The notes under the pieces: generated by a model | The model's input: only the letters and a program-made list of their open reading frames with translations | The model's database searches: none | What the model was told of the DNA's origin: nothing | Translations under genes and position numbers: made by a program | From: RFSX01 sp964567435 | Lineage (GTDB): Bacteria > Bacteroidota > Bacteroidia > Chitinophagales > Saprospiraceae | Length of the DNA: 64,000 nucleotides | NCBI GenBank assembly: GCA_964567435.1 | Contig: CAZMMQ010000001.1 | Span: 62,001-126,000 of the forward strand | Direction of reading: 5' to 3' | Part shown: positions 1-8,877 of the stretch, in pieces | Layout: every line of letters begins with the position of its first letter | Position numbering within the stretch: the first letter of the stretch is position 1

Positions 1-2409
1 AAAAATAGAGTAAGCACTGATATCTCTATCATCATCATTGAATTCAAAATGGTATACACCACTTTCAGTAGGAGTGATAATTACCTGATCAAAAGGATTA
101 TCAGGTCCACTTTGACGACAATCATTTCTATTTCCATTACTAAATGCTGTCAATGCCATGGTAGGCGGAGTAGCTTCTACTGTTGTAATATAGTTTACCA
201 TTTCAAAACCTAGCGCTATCGGATTACCTAGATCCAAAGAACCATCCCTAAAGTTTGCAACTAGTGGCTCCGTATTACATATAGCACTAGAAGTGGTATT
301 ATTACATTGAGAAGTTAAGGTTATATCATCGGAAGAAAAATCATAAAATCCGAAGCATTCATAGTCATCACAAATTACTTGGAATCTCATTCTCTCGGTA
401 GTTGGGATATTATCGGGTATAGTTACATCTTGAAACCCCCTTCCAAAATCAACGTTACTAGCTGCTATGTATGGAAAAGAACTTCCTCCATCTACAGAGA
501 TGCGTATTTCTGCACGATCACACAAATCCTCGGCGCCACGTACATCCCATTCCACTCTTAGTTCTTCACCTGTGGAGAAAGATTGACCTGTCCCATCTGG
601 AGAGGTTATTCTAAAGCTAGAAGATACTACTTGGATATTTATTTGATCCCAATCAACAGCGCCACCATCAAAGGCATTGTCTCTTGCTATAAATCGCATA
701 GTTAATGATCTAGCTCTTCTTGGGAGCACTTCAAAATCATAGGAATTAAATCCTTCTAATTGAAGGCCTCTTTTGGGGAAATATCTTATTGGATTTCTGT
801 TGGGTGGATAACACCTAAAAATTGGTCCTCTATTATTGAGTGCTGCATCATCACCAATTTCACCTTGTGTATCGCCAGATGGATCATTATCAAATTGTTC
901 CCAGGTATACAACAAAGTGTCTCCATCCGCATCAGTTCCATCACCTAATAAGAAGAATGGTGTACTGGTAGGAATACGATAAACTGCACCACATGGATTG
1001 GCATTAGCAACTGGCTCATTATTAGCATCCAATGTCCAATCATCAATGTTACATGCTTCTGCAACAGGAGACTCTAAGTGTCTGGTCATATCTACAAGAC
1101 TAGCCACGTGGAAATAATTGAAGGCCTCTGAGTTCGTCTCACCTGTCTCAGATAAGATATTTTGACCTGCACCACAAATGCCGTTGTAAGACATAACTGT
1201 TACACCACTAGCGAACTCATATGTATTTTGCAATGATATATTTCCAGCATCACAGGAACCCCCAATTCCATTGAAGGTATGTCTTGCTCCAAACTGATGT
1301 CCAAACTCATGAGCAGCTAGGCTAATAAATCCATTATTATTATTACTAAAGCTACCACTCCAAGCATTGGCTTTTGACCCATCTCTACACACAGATCCTA
1401 ATGCAGCTACGCCTCCTGAGCCGCCTCCGTTAGCCAACCAATCTCCTCCACTAGGATGAGTATGAAAGACATGTCCTATATCAAAATTTCGAGAGTTAAA
1501 CCTATTGTTAACCTCAGCTCCAGCCATCCCTGTCCGACTTCCTTGTGGTATAAATGGATCATTCATTGGGTCAGTATAGTCAGCTCTGGGAGATCCGCTT
1601 AATACCATTTGTACATTGAGATCCTGCTCATATATGAAAGAAATCGCTATCATTTGCTCTGCAACTGCTGCTCTTACACGGGATACAGATCCACCATTAT
1701 TCTGATAGTATTCTCCAGTGGTCGAAATAGCTACTCGAAATACTCTCTTGTGATTTCCGAATTGTTTATTGATGCCGTCCGTATATGAGGACTTTTCTCC
1801 CTTCAATATTTGATTCTCTGAGCCGGTATGATCTGATGTACCACAGCCAGATAAGGGCATATCTTTAATTGAAAATCCTACCTCTTCAACATATTTCTTG
1901 CCTGAATCTGTGTGTCTATAATATTGTCTTACCATAGTGCCACCACTTAGGAACATCATATTGACACCATGAGGACTTACAACCAATCGACCTTGAAGCA
2001 AGCCGTCTGTCTTTGCTCTCATTCTGTAGGCATGCATTCCTGGGATTGGGTTCTTATTCCCATCATAAAACTTAAACTCCTTCAGTTCAAAAGGAATATC
2101 ACGATTTAGATATTTTACAACAATCGAACTGCTCTTGTTGTCTACAATCTGATGAAAATATTCTTCATCAATTTCTATTTCTGTAATAGAATAATCTTCT
2201 GATTCATGCGCATCATGACTATGTGAGACAACATGACCATGGTCTCCTCGATCATGTTCCAAGTGATCATGCTCACTGTGGCTGTGCCCTTGATCGACAT
2301 GATCCTGATGGTAATGTTGATGATTATTGTCGTGGAGGTGATTCTGTGCATTAATCTTAGAATAAACTAACAAATTAATGATTAGAAATAGCGAAATAAC
2401 ATTATTCAT
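1..2409 (-). CDS. Secreted reprolysin-like zinc metalloprotease, C-terminus cut by window edge
   Basis: 803 codons are visible from an ATG at 2409; the reading frame is still open at base 1, so the C-terminus lies outside. Residues 1-22 look like a signal peptide ending in NAQ. Residues 24-68 are strikingly histidine-rich (16 His in 45 residues, mixed with Asp and Glu). The zinc site HEFGHQFGARH is at residues 367-377 and a Met-turn (VMSYNG) is near M406, which is the metzincin arrangement of reprolysin-like peptidases. Downstream are extracellular beta-sandwich-like stretches with acidic and Asn-rich loops. In Bacteroidota such proteins usually carry a T9SS sorting domain at the C-terminus; that is inferred here because the end is missing. 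The role is probably extracellular protein degradation. The family call is firm; the substrate is unknown. Confidence 0.9.
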   Translation of the reverse strand, partial: MNNVISLFLIINLLVYSKINAQNHLHDNNHQHYHQDHVDQGHSHSEHDHLEHDRGDHGHVVSHSHDAHESEDYSITEIEIDEEYFHQIVDNKSSSIVVKYLNRDIPFELKEFKFYDGNKNPIPGMHAYRMRAKTDGLLQGRLVVSPHGVNMMFLSGGTMVRQYYRHTDSGKKYVEEVGFSIKDMPLSGCGTSDHTGSENQILKGEKSSYTDGINKQFGNHKRVFRVAISTTGEYYQNNGGSVSRVRAAVAEQMIAISFIYEQDLNVQMVLSGSPRADYTDPMNDPFIPQGSRTGMAGAEVNNRFNSRNFDIGHVFHTHPSGGDWLANGGGSGGVAALGSVCRDGSKANAWSGSFSNNNNGFISLAAHEFGHQFGARHTFNGIGGSCDAGNISLQNTYEFASGVTVMSYNGICGAGQNILSETGETNSEAFNYFHVASLVDMTRHLESPVAEACNIDDWTLDANNEPVANANPCGAVYRIPTSTPFFLLGDGTDADGDTLLYTWEQFDNDPSGDTQGEIGDDAALNNRGPIFRCYPPNRNPIRYFPKRGLQLEGFNSYDFEVLPRRARSLTMRFIARDNAFDGGAVDWDQINIQVVSSSFRITSPDGTGQSFSTGEELRVEWDVRGAEDLCDRAEIRISVDGGSSFPYIAASNVDFGRGFQDVTIPDNIPTTERMRFQVICDDYECFGFYDFSSDDITLTSQCNNTTSSAICNTEPLVANFRDGSLDLGNPIALGFEMVNYITTVEATPPTMALTAFSNGNRNDCRQSGPDNPFDQVIITPTESGVYHFEFNDDDRDISAYSIF

Positions 2410-2588
2410 GTGGCCGATGATTTTGATACAACTAATATATACAAGTCATATTACTTTCATCGCCAAAAATGCAGGAATTATTGTCCCCTAAGAACTATGT
2501 TAGCATTTAGACTATAGACAGATATATATTAGAAAAAATTGTAAATTGAATAGCCAGTCTTGAATTGACTAATCCAACCCATATAACG

Positions 2589-3419
2589 TTAAAATTTGTT
2601 CTTTTGTGAAGAGTCCCATGCAAAACTTAAAACGGGTGTAATACCTAATATTGGATCATATAAGGAGGCGAAATCTACTTTAAACCCTTCAATAATCCAA
2701 TAGCTAAAGCCAAAACTTGTCTGACCAGGTGAGGTATTATAACCTGATCTGACACTAAGTCTCTGATGCAACTTATAATTGATCCCTAATTTTACATTCA
2801 AAGCATCTGCTAGGGGCTTGTCCAATTCTGTTAATAGTTCAACTTTTTCAGCCACATCATAGGCAAACCCAATACGGATATCTGAAACCAACCGTGTATT
2901 GGCCTCAATGCCAGGACCATCAATGTTTGACGTTGTAAAGCCGAATCGTAATCCATCTACTATGGAGCCAGAGAGGCCTATCTGATAACTCAGTGTAGAC
3001 TTTTGCCCAAAGTCTTCTAGGTCAAGTACATCGAATCCAAAAGACCCCGATATGGAATAATTCTCATTGAGTCTATGTGCATACTTAATAGCCACAAATC
3101 TATCTTGAAAAAACTCAAATCCATAGGTTGATAACTCTAGCCCTAGAACCGCATTTTGACTTACAGGGAAGGCTGCCCCTGCAGAATAACTGCTTAGCTC
3201 TGAGAGATTAAATCTTCTGGCAGTACTAACCTGAAGCAAAGGAGATAGGGCTCCTGCTGTAGCTGAAAAGTTAGTAAATACTGCATTAGCACCAGAAGTT
3301 ACCGTTGAGATACCAGCTAAGCCTGAGCTAAATCCTCCTGCATTAACTACTATGCCTTGCTGAGAAATACAAAATTTCACCGACAAACATGTCACCACAA
3401 CTAAAAGTGTACGTCTCAA
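2589..3419 (-). CDS. Outer-membrane beta-barrel protein, function unknown
   Basis: 276 aa. The start is a TTG at 3419; a stop lies six codons upstream and no ATG intervenes, and TTG gives a clean signal peptide (MRRTLLVVVTCLSVKFCISQ). The mature part alternates polar and hydrophobic residues in short strands rich in Gly, Ser and aromatic residues, and reads like a barrel of the PorV/FadL kind (for example LSYQIGLSGSIVDGLRFGFT). No catalytic motif is seen. It is divergent from the endonuclease at 3481 with only 61 bp between the starts, so both promoters must sit in or overlap that gap. Placement in a named family is a guess. Confidence 0.72.
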   Translation of the reverse strand: MRRTLLVVVTCLSVKFCISQQGIVVNAGGFSSGLAGISTVTSGANAVFTNFSATAGALSPLLQVSTARRFNLSELSSYSAGAAFPVSQNAVLGLELSTYGFEFFQDRFVAIKYAHRLNENYSISGSFGFDVLDLEDFGQKSTLSYQIGLSGSIVDGLRFGFTTSNIDGPGIEANTRLVSDIRIGFAYDVAEKVELLTELDKPLADALNVKLGINYKLHQRLSVRSGYNTSPGQTSFGFSYWIIEGFKVDFASLYDPILGITPVLSFAWDSSQKNKF

Positions 3420-3480
3420 AATTGAGGGTTTAATTTATCTTTAATCGATTTTTCACTAAAAAGTCTTACTGCAATCAAAT

Positions 3481-4410
3481 TTGGCAAATTTTAGAAGAAA
3501 CCACGGCAAAGAAGGAAGAAGAAGTTCATTTATAGGCAAGGCGGTACTTACCACTTCCATTCTTATTGGGTTGATGATTTTCACTTTTCTTAAATTTAAT
3601 GCCCCAGACAGACAATACTCTTCTAGCCAGAATGACAGTTCAGAAACTGATTTTATTCCAATCAAATTTTCTGGAAGGCAGTATTTACCTCAGGGTAAGT
3701 CTTCTGATGTTGTCCATCACTCTTATTATTCAATTGGCTATAACACAAAAAAGGAAATACCTGATTGGGTAGCTTACGAATTAACTGAAGCGTCTCTGAA
3801 AATTAAAAATGTCCAAAGAGCTAAGAGATTTTTAGTAGACAATGATGTCAAAGGTAAGTCAGCCAAACATGGAGACTATATAAACAGTGGATATACAAGA
3901 GGGCATATGGCTCCAGCTGGAGATATGGCTTTTAGTAAAAAAGCAATGCGTGAAAGCTTTTACATGTCTAATATGACTCCCCAACTTCGAAATTTCAATG
4001 GTGGAATTTGGCGTGAATTAGAAGAAAATGTTAGAGATTGGGCTTATGATAATGATGTGCTCTATGTGGTTTCAGGACCAATATTCTACGATGAGAAATA
4101 TGAAAAAATTGGAGGGTCTACTAAAGTGGCTGTACCAGATGCCTTTTTTAAGGCGATTTTGGATTTAGAAGGAAAGTCAGAAAAAGGCATAGGATTTATA
4201 ATACCTCATAAAACACATGTTGAGCACCTAAGAGAATTTGCCGTTTCTATAGATGAAATTGAAAAACAGTCCGGCTTGGACTTATTTCCTCACCTATTTG
4301 CAAGTGATGATAATGAGGCGGCTCTTGAGAGTCGATTTAATTTGAATTCTTGGCAAATAAGCAGGTCTCGGTTTGATCAAAGAGTAAAACATTGGAACAA
4401 TCAAAAATAG
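3481..4410 (+). CDS. Membrane-anchored DNA/RNA non-specific endonuclease
   Basis: 309 aa. A basic N-terminus (residues 1-20) is followed by one hydrophobic helix (about 21-38), so the enzyme is probably anchored with its nuclease domain outside the cytoplasm. The domain contains the beta-beta-alpha-metal motif TRGHMAPAGDM with the general-base His at residue 142, then the conserved MSNMTPQ and an Asn-containing segment (LRNFNGGIWRELE) that supplies the Mg ligand. Family members normally read DRGH; here the first residue is Thr. The start is a TTG at 3481; an in-frame stop at 3457 leaves no upstream ATG, and the next ATG would cut into the helix. It lies 31 bp before the ATPase gene at 4442, so co-transcription is likely. 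Confidence 0.88.
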   Translation: MANFRRNHGKEGRRSSFIGKAVLTTSILIGLMIFTFLKFNAPDRQYSSSQNDSSETDFIPIKFSGRQYLPQGKSSDVVHHSYYSIGYNTKKEIPDWVAYELTEASLKIKNVQRAKRFLVDNDVKGKSAKHGDYINSGYTRGHMAPAGDMAFSKKAMRESFYMSNMTPQLRNFNGGIWRELEENVRDWAYDNDVLYVVSGPIFYDEKYEKIGGSTKVAVPDAFFKAILDLEGKSEKGIGFIIPHKTHVEHLREFAVSIDEIEKQSGLDLFPHLFASDDNEAALESRFNLNSWQISRSRFDQRVKHWNNQK

Positions 4411-4441
4411 GTATTATCAATAATTATAAAAGGTAGAATAC

Positions 4442-6022
4442 ATGAGTAAAGAAGCATTTTCGTCAAACATTACTGAAGGGTATTCCTTTGAAGGAGAATC
4501 CATCGTATTAGGCGCAGGCATATTTGAAGGAGAGCCAGTTACAGGTTGTCACGTCAAACTGCCATTAAAAACTATGAATAGGCATGGTCTGATAGCTGGG
4601 GCAACTGGAACTGGTAAAACTAAATCCTTGCAAGTTATCACAGAACAATTAGCTAATAACGGCGTATCTAGCCTGATTATGGATATTAAGGGTGACTTAT
4701 CAGGAATAGCAGCTCCAAGTCCAGGTCATGCCAAAATAGATGACCGACATGAAAAAATAGGGTTACCATTTGAATCGGCAAAGAGCAGTGTAGAGTTTCT
4801 AACCTTATCTGGAGAACCAGGAGCAAGGTTAAGAGCCACAGTCTCTGAATTTGGCCCTATTTTATTATCCAAGATTCTAGAACTTAATGCGACTCAGTCT
4901 GGATTGATGTCTGTCATCTTCCAATACTGTGACAATAAAAATTTGCCTCTTCTTGATCTAAAGGATCTGAAGAAAACCCTGCAATATGTATCTAATGAGG
5001 GCAAAGAGGAAATAGAAGCTGATTATGGCTCTATATCATCTGCAAGCACTGGGACTATACTAAGAAAAATAGTAGAGCTGGAACAGCAGGGCGCAGATGT
5101 ATTCTTTGGAGAAAGATCTTTTGAAGTAGATGACCTTATTAGGATTGATGAAAATGGGAAAGGGATGGTTAATATCTTAAGGCTCACTGACATCCAATCA
5201 AAGCCAAAGCTATTTTCAACTTTTATGCTTCAAATGTTGGCGGAGATATATGCAGAATTTCCAGAACAAGGAGATGCTGATAGACCCAAACTTTGCCTTT
5301 TTATAGATGAAGCACATCTTTTATTCGCTGAGGCTTCAGATGCTTTGCTGGATCAGGTAGAATCAGTCGTAAAACTTATAAGATCGAAAGGAGTTGGTAT
5401 TTTCTTCATCACTCAAAATCCTAATGATATTCCTGATGCAATTCTGGGCCAATTGGGGATGAAAGTCCAACATGCATTAAGAGCATTTACTGCTAAGGAT
5501 AGAAAAGCTATTAAAACAGCTGCCCAAAACTTCCCTGATTCTGACCACTATGATGTTGCAGAATTATTAACAGGTATGGGGATAGGAGAGGCCTTGGTTA
5601 CAGTGTTAGGAGAGAATGGTATACCAACTCCTTTGGCACATTGTTACATGAGAGCTCCACAGTCTAGAATGGATGTGCTGACAAAAGCAGAGATAGATGA
5701 AATAATTGGCAACTCCTCATTAGTTAACAAATACAACGAAGAGGTAGACAGGGAGAGTGCATTTGAAATGCTGTCCGATAAAATCAATGCGTACAAGACA
5801 AACTTAGAAGCTGCTAAGGCAGACGAATTGGCTAAAAAAGAAGCTGCAGCCGCAGAGAAAGAAGCTGCCAAATTAGCTGAGAAAGAACAGAAAGCCCAAG
5901 CAAAACAAGCATCTGCACAAGGAAAGATTGCAAAACAAGTAGGTAGAGAAGTAGCGAATGTAGCGGTAAGAGGTCTATTGGGTGCTTTTGGTATAAAGAC
6001 TAGAAAGAGAAAGTTCTTTTAG
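4442..6022 (+). CDS. HerA/YjgR-type ATPase (DUF853)
   Basis: 526 aa. Walker A (GATGTGKT) is at residues 53-60 and a Walker B-like LCLFIDEAHLLF is near residue 284. Overall length and layout match the DUF853 / YjgR family of HerA-FtsK-like ATPases, for which a role in DNA transactions or repair is suspected but not settled. The last 100 residues are an Ala/Lys/Glu-rich probable coiled coil followed by a short basic tail (KTRKRKFF). It follows the endonuclease gene on the same strand, which might place both in nucleic-acid processing, but this is inference. A stem-loop with a T-run follows at 6046. Confidence 0.9.
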   Translation: MSKEAFSSNITEGYSFEGESIVLGAGIFEGEPVTGCHVKLPLKTMNRHGLIAGATGTGKTKSLQVITEQLANNGVSSLIMDIKGDLSGIAAPSPGHAKIDDRHEKIGLPFESAKSSVEFLTLSGEPGARLRATVSEFGPILLSKILELNATQSGLMSVIFQYCDNKNLPLLDLKDLKKTLQYVSNEGKEEIEADYGSISSASTGTILRKIVELEQQGADVFFGERSFEVDDLIRIDENGKGMVNILRLTDIQSKPKLFSTFMLQMLAEIYAEFPEQGDADRPKLCLFIDEAHLLFAEASDALLDQVESVVKLIRSKGVGIFFITQNPNDIPDAILGQLGMKVQHALRAFTAKDRKAIKTAAQNFPDSDHYDVAELLTGMGIGEALVTVLGENGIPTPLAHCYMRAPQSRMDVLTKAEIDEIIGNSSLVNKYNEEVDRESAFEMLSDKINAYKTNLEAAKADELAKKEAAAAEKEAAKLAEKEQKAQAKQASAQGKIAKQVGREVANVAVRGLLGAFGIKTRKRKFF

Positions 6023-6045
6023 AATAGAAATCTAGGTTGGAAACC

Positions 6046-6084
6046 AAGCATAAGCTAGCGCACTACTGGCTTATGCTTTTTTTT
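6046..6084 (+). terminator. Rho-independent terminator after the DUF853 ATPase
   Basis: Arms AAGCATAAGC (6046-6055) and GCTTATGCTT (6069-6078) are perfectly complementary over 10 bp with a 13-nt loop and are followed by a run of eight T (6077-6084). It starts 24 nt after the stop of the plus-strand gene and touches the end of the convergent thioredoxin gene. Confidence 0.85.
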
Positions 6085-6664
6085 AATTATTTCTAACTGG
6101 TTGTAGAGCTGGTTGAAAATCTGTAGGTCCTAATTGTGGATTAGGATTAACCTTGTACTCTTGTTCAAATTTGTGCCAAGGTGTTTTCATATAATGGTCA
6201 CCATAGAAATATGCCATGATCATCTTGAATGTGGACGGTCCTTGAAAACCAGGTATTGGTTGTATGACTTCTAGATTTTCATCAATAAATACAGTAGTAG
6301 GGTAGCTCATTCTACCATTCATGATTTCTTCTGCTAACTCATGGTAGCCTTTCTTCCCAAATGAAGAAACATAAGAATACAGTTTATTATTGAATATGAT
6401 CTCTTGTTTGGTCTCTGCATCAAATCGAACGGCATAAAAGTTCTCATTGATGACTCTAGCTATATTATCTCGTTGGTAGGTTCTAGAATCCATTTTCTTG
6501 CACCAAGTACACCAAGTCGTGTATACATCAACGATAATTTTTCTCTTCTCTGTCTTATTTAGCTCTAGTGCTTCTTCCCAAGTCAACCAATTGACTTCCT
6601 CTTGGGCAGAAATGACATTCTGAAATGCGAAGACGATTAATAGTACTGAAAGAAATCTAGACAT
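6083..6664 (-). CDS. Periplasmic thioredoxin-fold protein
   Basis: 193 aa with a cleavable signal peptide (residues 1-20, ending ISAQ). The redox motif WCTWC places Cys at 52 and 55, followed by KKMDSRTY, as in the thioredoxin_7 group of soluble-domain thioredoxins. A cis-Pro region (MSYPTTVFID) follows about 80 residues later. It probably acts as a periplasmic thiol reductase or disulfide-handling protein; the partner is unknown. It is the last gene of the minus-strand run but is separated from ribD by about 95 bp, so it may have its own promoter. Start is an ATG. Confidence 0.87.
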   Translation of the reverse strand: MSRFLSVLLIVFAFQNVISAQEEVNWLTWEEALELNKTEKRKIIVDVYTTWCTWCKKMDSRTYQRDNIARVINENFYAVRFDAETKQEIIFNNKLYSYVSSFGKKGYHELAEEIMNGRMSYPTTVFIDENLEVIQPIPGFQGPSTFKMIMAYFYGDHYMKTPWHKFEQEYKVNPNPQLGPTDFQPALQPVRNN

Positions 6665-6760
6665 GTAAATTTTTCAAATGTATTTCAAAGTAACATGAAT
6701 GTAACCACAATATCTATCGAATGGCCCTTACCTAATAGTTAATTAAATGAACATTAACAG

Positions 6761-7741
6761 TTAGTCAAATGGCCGTAAATAGTCGATTGTATCGTCTGCG
6801 ACTTTTTTGCTTTTATACAGCTCACCAAGTATCTTGGCAGACCTAACACCTTTATCCAATTGGACCTTAGATCGTATTATTCTGGCCTCATCCCATAGGT
6901 TATTATCTATAAATAACTTATGAGTTTTAGCACCTCCTTCTACTAAAATGCGACAGATACCTTTACCCAGTAAGTCAGAAAGCATGCCATTTGGATTATC
7001 ATATTTATAGACATATGGTTTATTCTCATTCTTGAATAAATATGAATTAGCCAGAGCACTAGGGTCATTTGTAAGTATGATTGGTTTTGGATTAGTACCA
7101 TTTATATGCCTTACATCAAGTCTTGGATTATCTATTCTGACTGTATTATGCCCTACAAGTATACCATCTACCTTACTTCTCCAATAATGCGTCAAAGTAT
7201 CAGTATAAGGATTGCTTAACTTAGTTTGCTCACCTTTAGTTGTTATATATCCTTCGGAAGATTGGGCCCATTTAAGGATGATATAAGGTCTACCATTTAG
7301 ATTTGTGAAGAACGGCGCAATTAAGGCTTGACCCTCTTCACTCTTAATACCTGACATCACTTCAATCCCATGTTTCTCTAGTAATGGTATTGATTTGCCA
7401 TCAATCTTACTGTTAGGATCTGTAGTAGCTATTACGACCCTTTTAATGCCTTCTTTTATGATTCTATCTGTGCAAGGAGGTGTTTTACCGTGTATACAAC
7501 ATGGCTCAAGTGAAACATAAATAGTTGAATCCTTTATAAGATGTTTGTCCTGTTTAGATACATTATTAAAAGCATTGACTTCAGCATGAGGTCCTCCATA
7601 TTCCTTATGGTAACCTTCTCCAATAATCTGATTATTAAAAACGATAACAGCACCTACATTTGGGTTCTTTTTTACCTTACCACCTCCAAGTTTACCAAGC
7701 GCAAGGCATCTGGCTATATATGCCTCATGTCTATTTTTCAT
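6761..7741 (-). CDS. ribD: Bifunctional riboflavin deaminase/reductase RibD
   Basis: 326 aa. The N-terminal cytidine-deaminase-like domain has HAE at residues 52-54 and the zinc cysteines C81 and C90 in PCCIHGKTPPC. The C-terminal half (about 145-326) is the NADPH-dependent reductase, with the typical DGILVGHNTVRIDNPRL and a closing ILVEGG. It catalyses the second and third steps of riboflavin synthesis, deamination and reduction of the pyrimidine intermediate. The ATG start lies 2 nt after the stop of iscS, so the two are surely co-transcribed. Length is slightly short for the family (about 340-370) but both domains look complete. Confidence 0.95.
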   Translation of the reverse strand: MKNRHEAYIARCLALGKLGGGKVKKNPNVGAVIVFNNQIIGEGYHKEYGGPHAEVNAFNNVSKQDKHLIKDSTIYVSLEPCCIHGKTPPCTDRIIKEGIKRVVIATTDPNSKIDGKSIPLLEKHGIEVMSGIKSEEGQALIAPFFTNLNGRPYIILKWAQSSEGYITTKGEQTKLSNPYTDTLTHYWRSKVDGILVGHNTVRIDNPRLDVRHINGTNPKPIILTNDPSALANSYLFKNENKPYVYKYDNPNGMLSDLLGKGICRILVEGGAKTHKLFIDNNLWDEARIIRSKVQLDKGVRSAKILGELYKSKKVADDTIDYLRPFD

Positions 7742-7743
7742 GC

Positions 7744-8877
7744 TTAATTAGTGCTTACTGGTGTAATCTTTTTGAGTTGGGCCATTACATAATCAACTTC
7801 ATCTTTAGTATTGAAGTGTGAAAGAGAAAATCTGACAGTCTTCCTTGATGGATCATGTCCAATAGCTTTAAGCACATGAGAATCATTCTCTACTCCAGAA
7901 CTACAAGCGCTACCAGAAGATGCTGCTATTCCAGCAATATCAAGATTCATCATCAACATTTCTGAACGGTCAGTTGCTGGAAAGGAAACACTTAATACAT
8001 GATAAAGGCCAGCATCAGTGCCATTAAATCTAATATCATGCAACTCATTCGACAGCCTTTCAATAAAATAATTCTTAACAGTCAAGGTCTTAGATTTTCT
8101 CACTGTCATTTGCTCTATTGCTCTTCCAAATGCGACGGCCATGCCGGTTATACCATATATGTTTTCAGTACCACTGCGCATACCACGTTCCTGATCACCA
8201 CCAAACATTAAGGGTTGGATTTGATTGTCACTTTGGACATAAAGAAATCCGGTACCCTTTGGTCCAAAAAATTTGTGTGAAGCCCCACAGAGGAATGAAA
8301 TTGGCGTTTGACTCAAGTCTATGGGTATTTTACCAATGGTTTGAGCGGTGTCTGTGTGAAATAAGGCATTCGCATCCTTACAAATTTGTGATATTCTAAT
8401 AATATCTGCGATTGTTCCTATTTCGTTATTACCATGCATTATTGATACTAAGGTCTTAATATCACTTTCATCTAATAATCTCCTAAGATCATCCAAGTCA
8501 ATTTGTCCAAGGTTATCTACAGGTAAGATAACTACTTCGGCCATGTTATTCTTATTGATATGATCTATCGTATGAAGAATACAATGATGTTCTATCGCGG
8601 AGGTTATTATGCGATTGACTCCAAGTGAATTGATGGCCCCAAGCAGAACAGTATTATTTGCTTCAGTGGCTCCTGAAGTAAAGAAAATTTCTCCGGTTGA
8701 GGCCTTGAGGCCTTGAGCAATTGTCTTACGTGCATCTTCAACTAATATTCTTGAACGTCGCCCTCGAAGGTGGATAGAAGATGGGTTACCATAATCTTCC
8801 TTTATAACTTTTATCATTGCCTCCTGTACTTCCTGTAAAAGGGGAGTAGTGGAAGCATTATCAAAATAGACTTGCAT
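7744..8877 (-). CDS. iscS: Cysteine desulfurase (IscS/NifS type)
   Basis: 377 aa class V aminotransferase-fold enzyme that removes sulfur from cysteine for Fe-S clusters and thiolated products. The PLP lysine is K202 in GASHKFFGPKGTG, preceded by the HTDTAQ cofactor segment. The persulfide cysteine is C325 in SSGSACSSGVE. The protein opens directly with the family signature YFDNASTTP. Its start overlaps the stop of the upstream class V enzyme by one base (TAATG), so translation is coupled. iscX, ferredoxin and hscA are elsewhere in the window rather than adjacent. IscS rather than a NifS specialised for another use is inferred. Confidence 0.93.
   Translation of the reverse strand: MQVYFDNASTTPLLQEVQEAMIKVIKEDYGNPSSIHLRGRRSRILVEDARKTIAQGLKASTGEIFFTSGATEANNTVLLGAINSLGVNRIITSAIEHHCILHTIDHINKNNMAEVVILPVDNLGQIDLDDLRRLLDESDIKTLVSIMHGNNEIGTIADIIRISQICKDANALFHTDTAQTIGKIPIDLSQTPISFLCGASHKFFGPKGTGFLYVQSDNQIQPLMFGGDQERGMRSGTENIYGITGMAVAFGRAIEQMTVRKSKTLTVKNYFIERLSNELHDIRFNGTDAGLYHVLSVSFPATDRSEMLMMNLDIAGIAASSGSACSSGVENDSHVLKAIGHDPSRKTVRFSLSHFNTKDEVDYVMAQLKKITPVSTN

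Noticed and set aside
1..2409. Possible pseudogene because no stop is seen
   Set aside because: The frame is intact for 803 codons and simply runs off the window edge.
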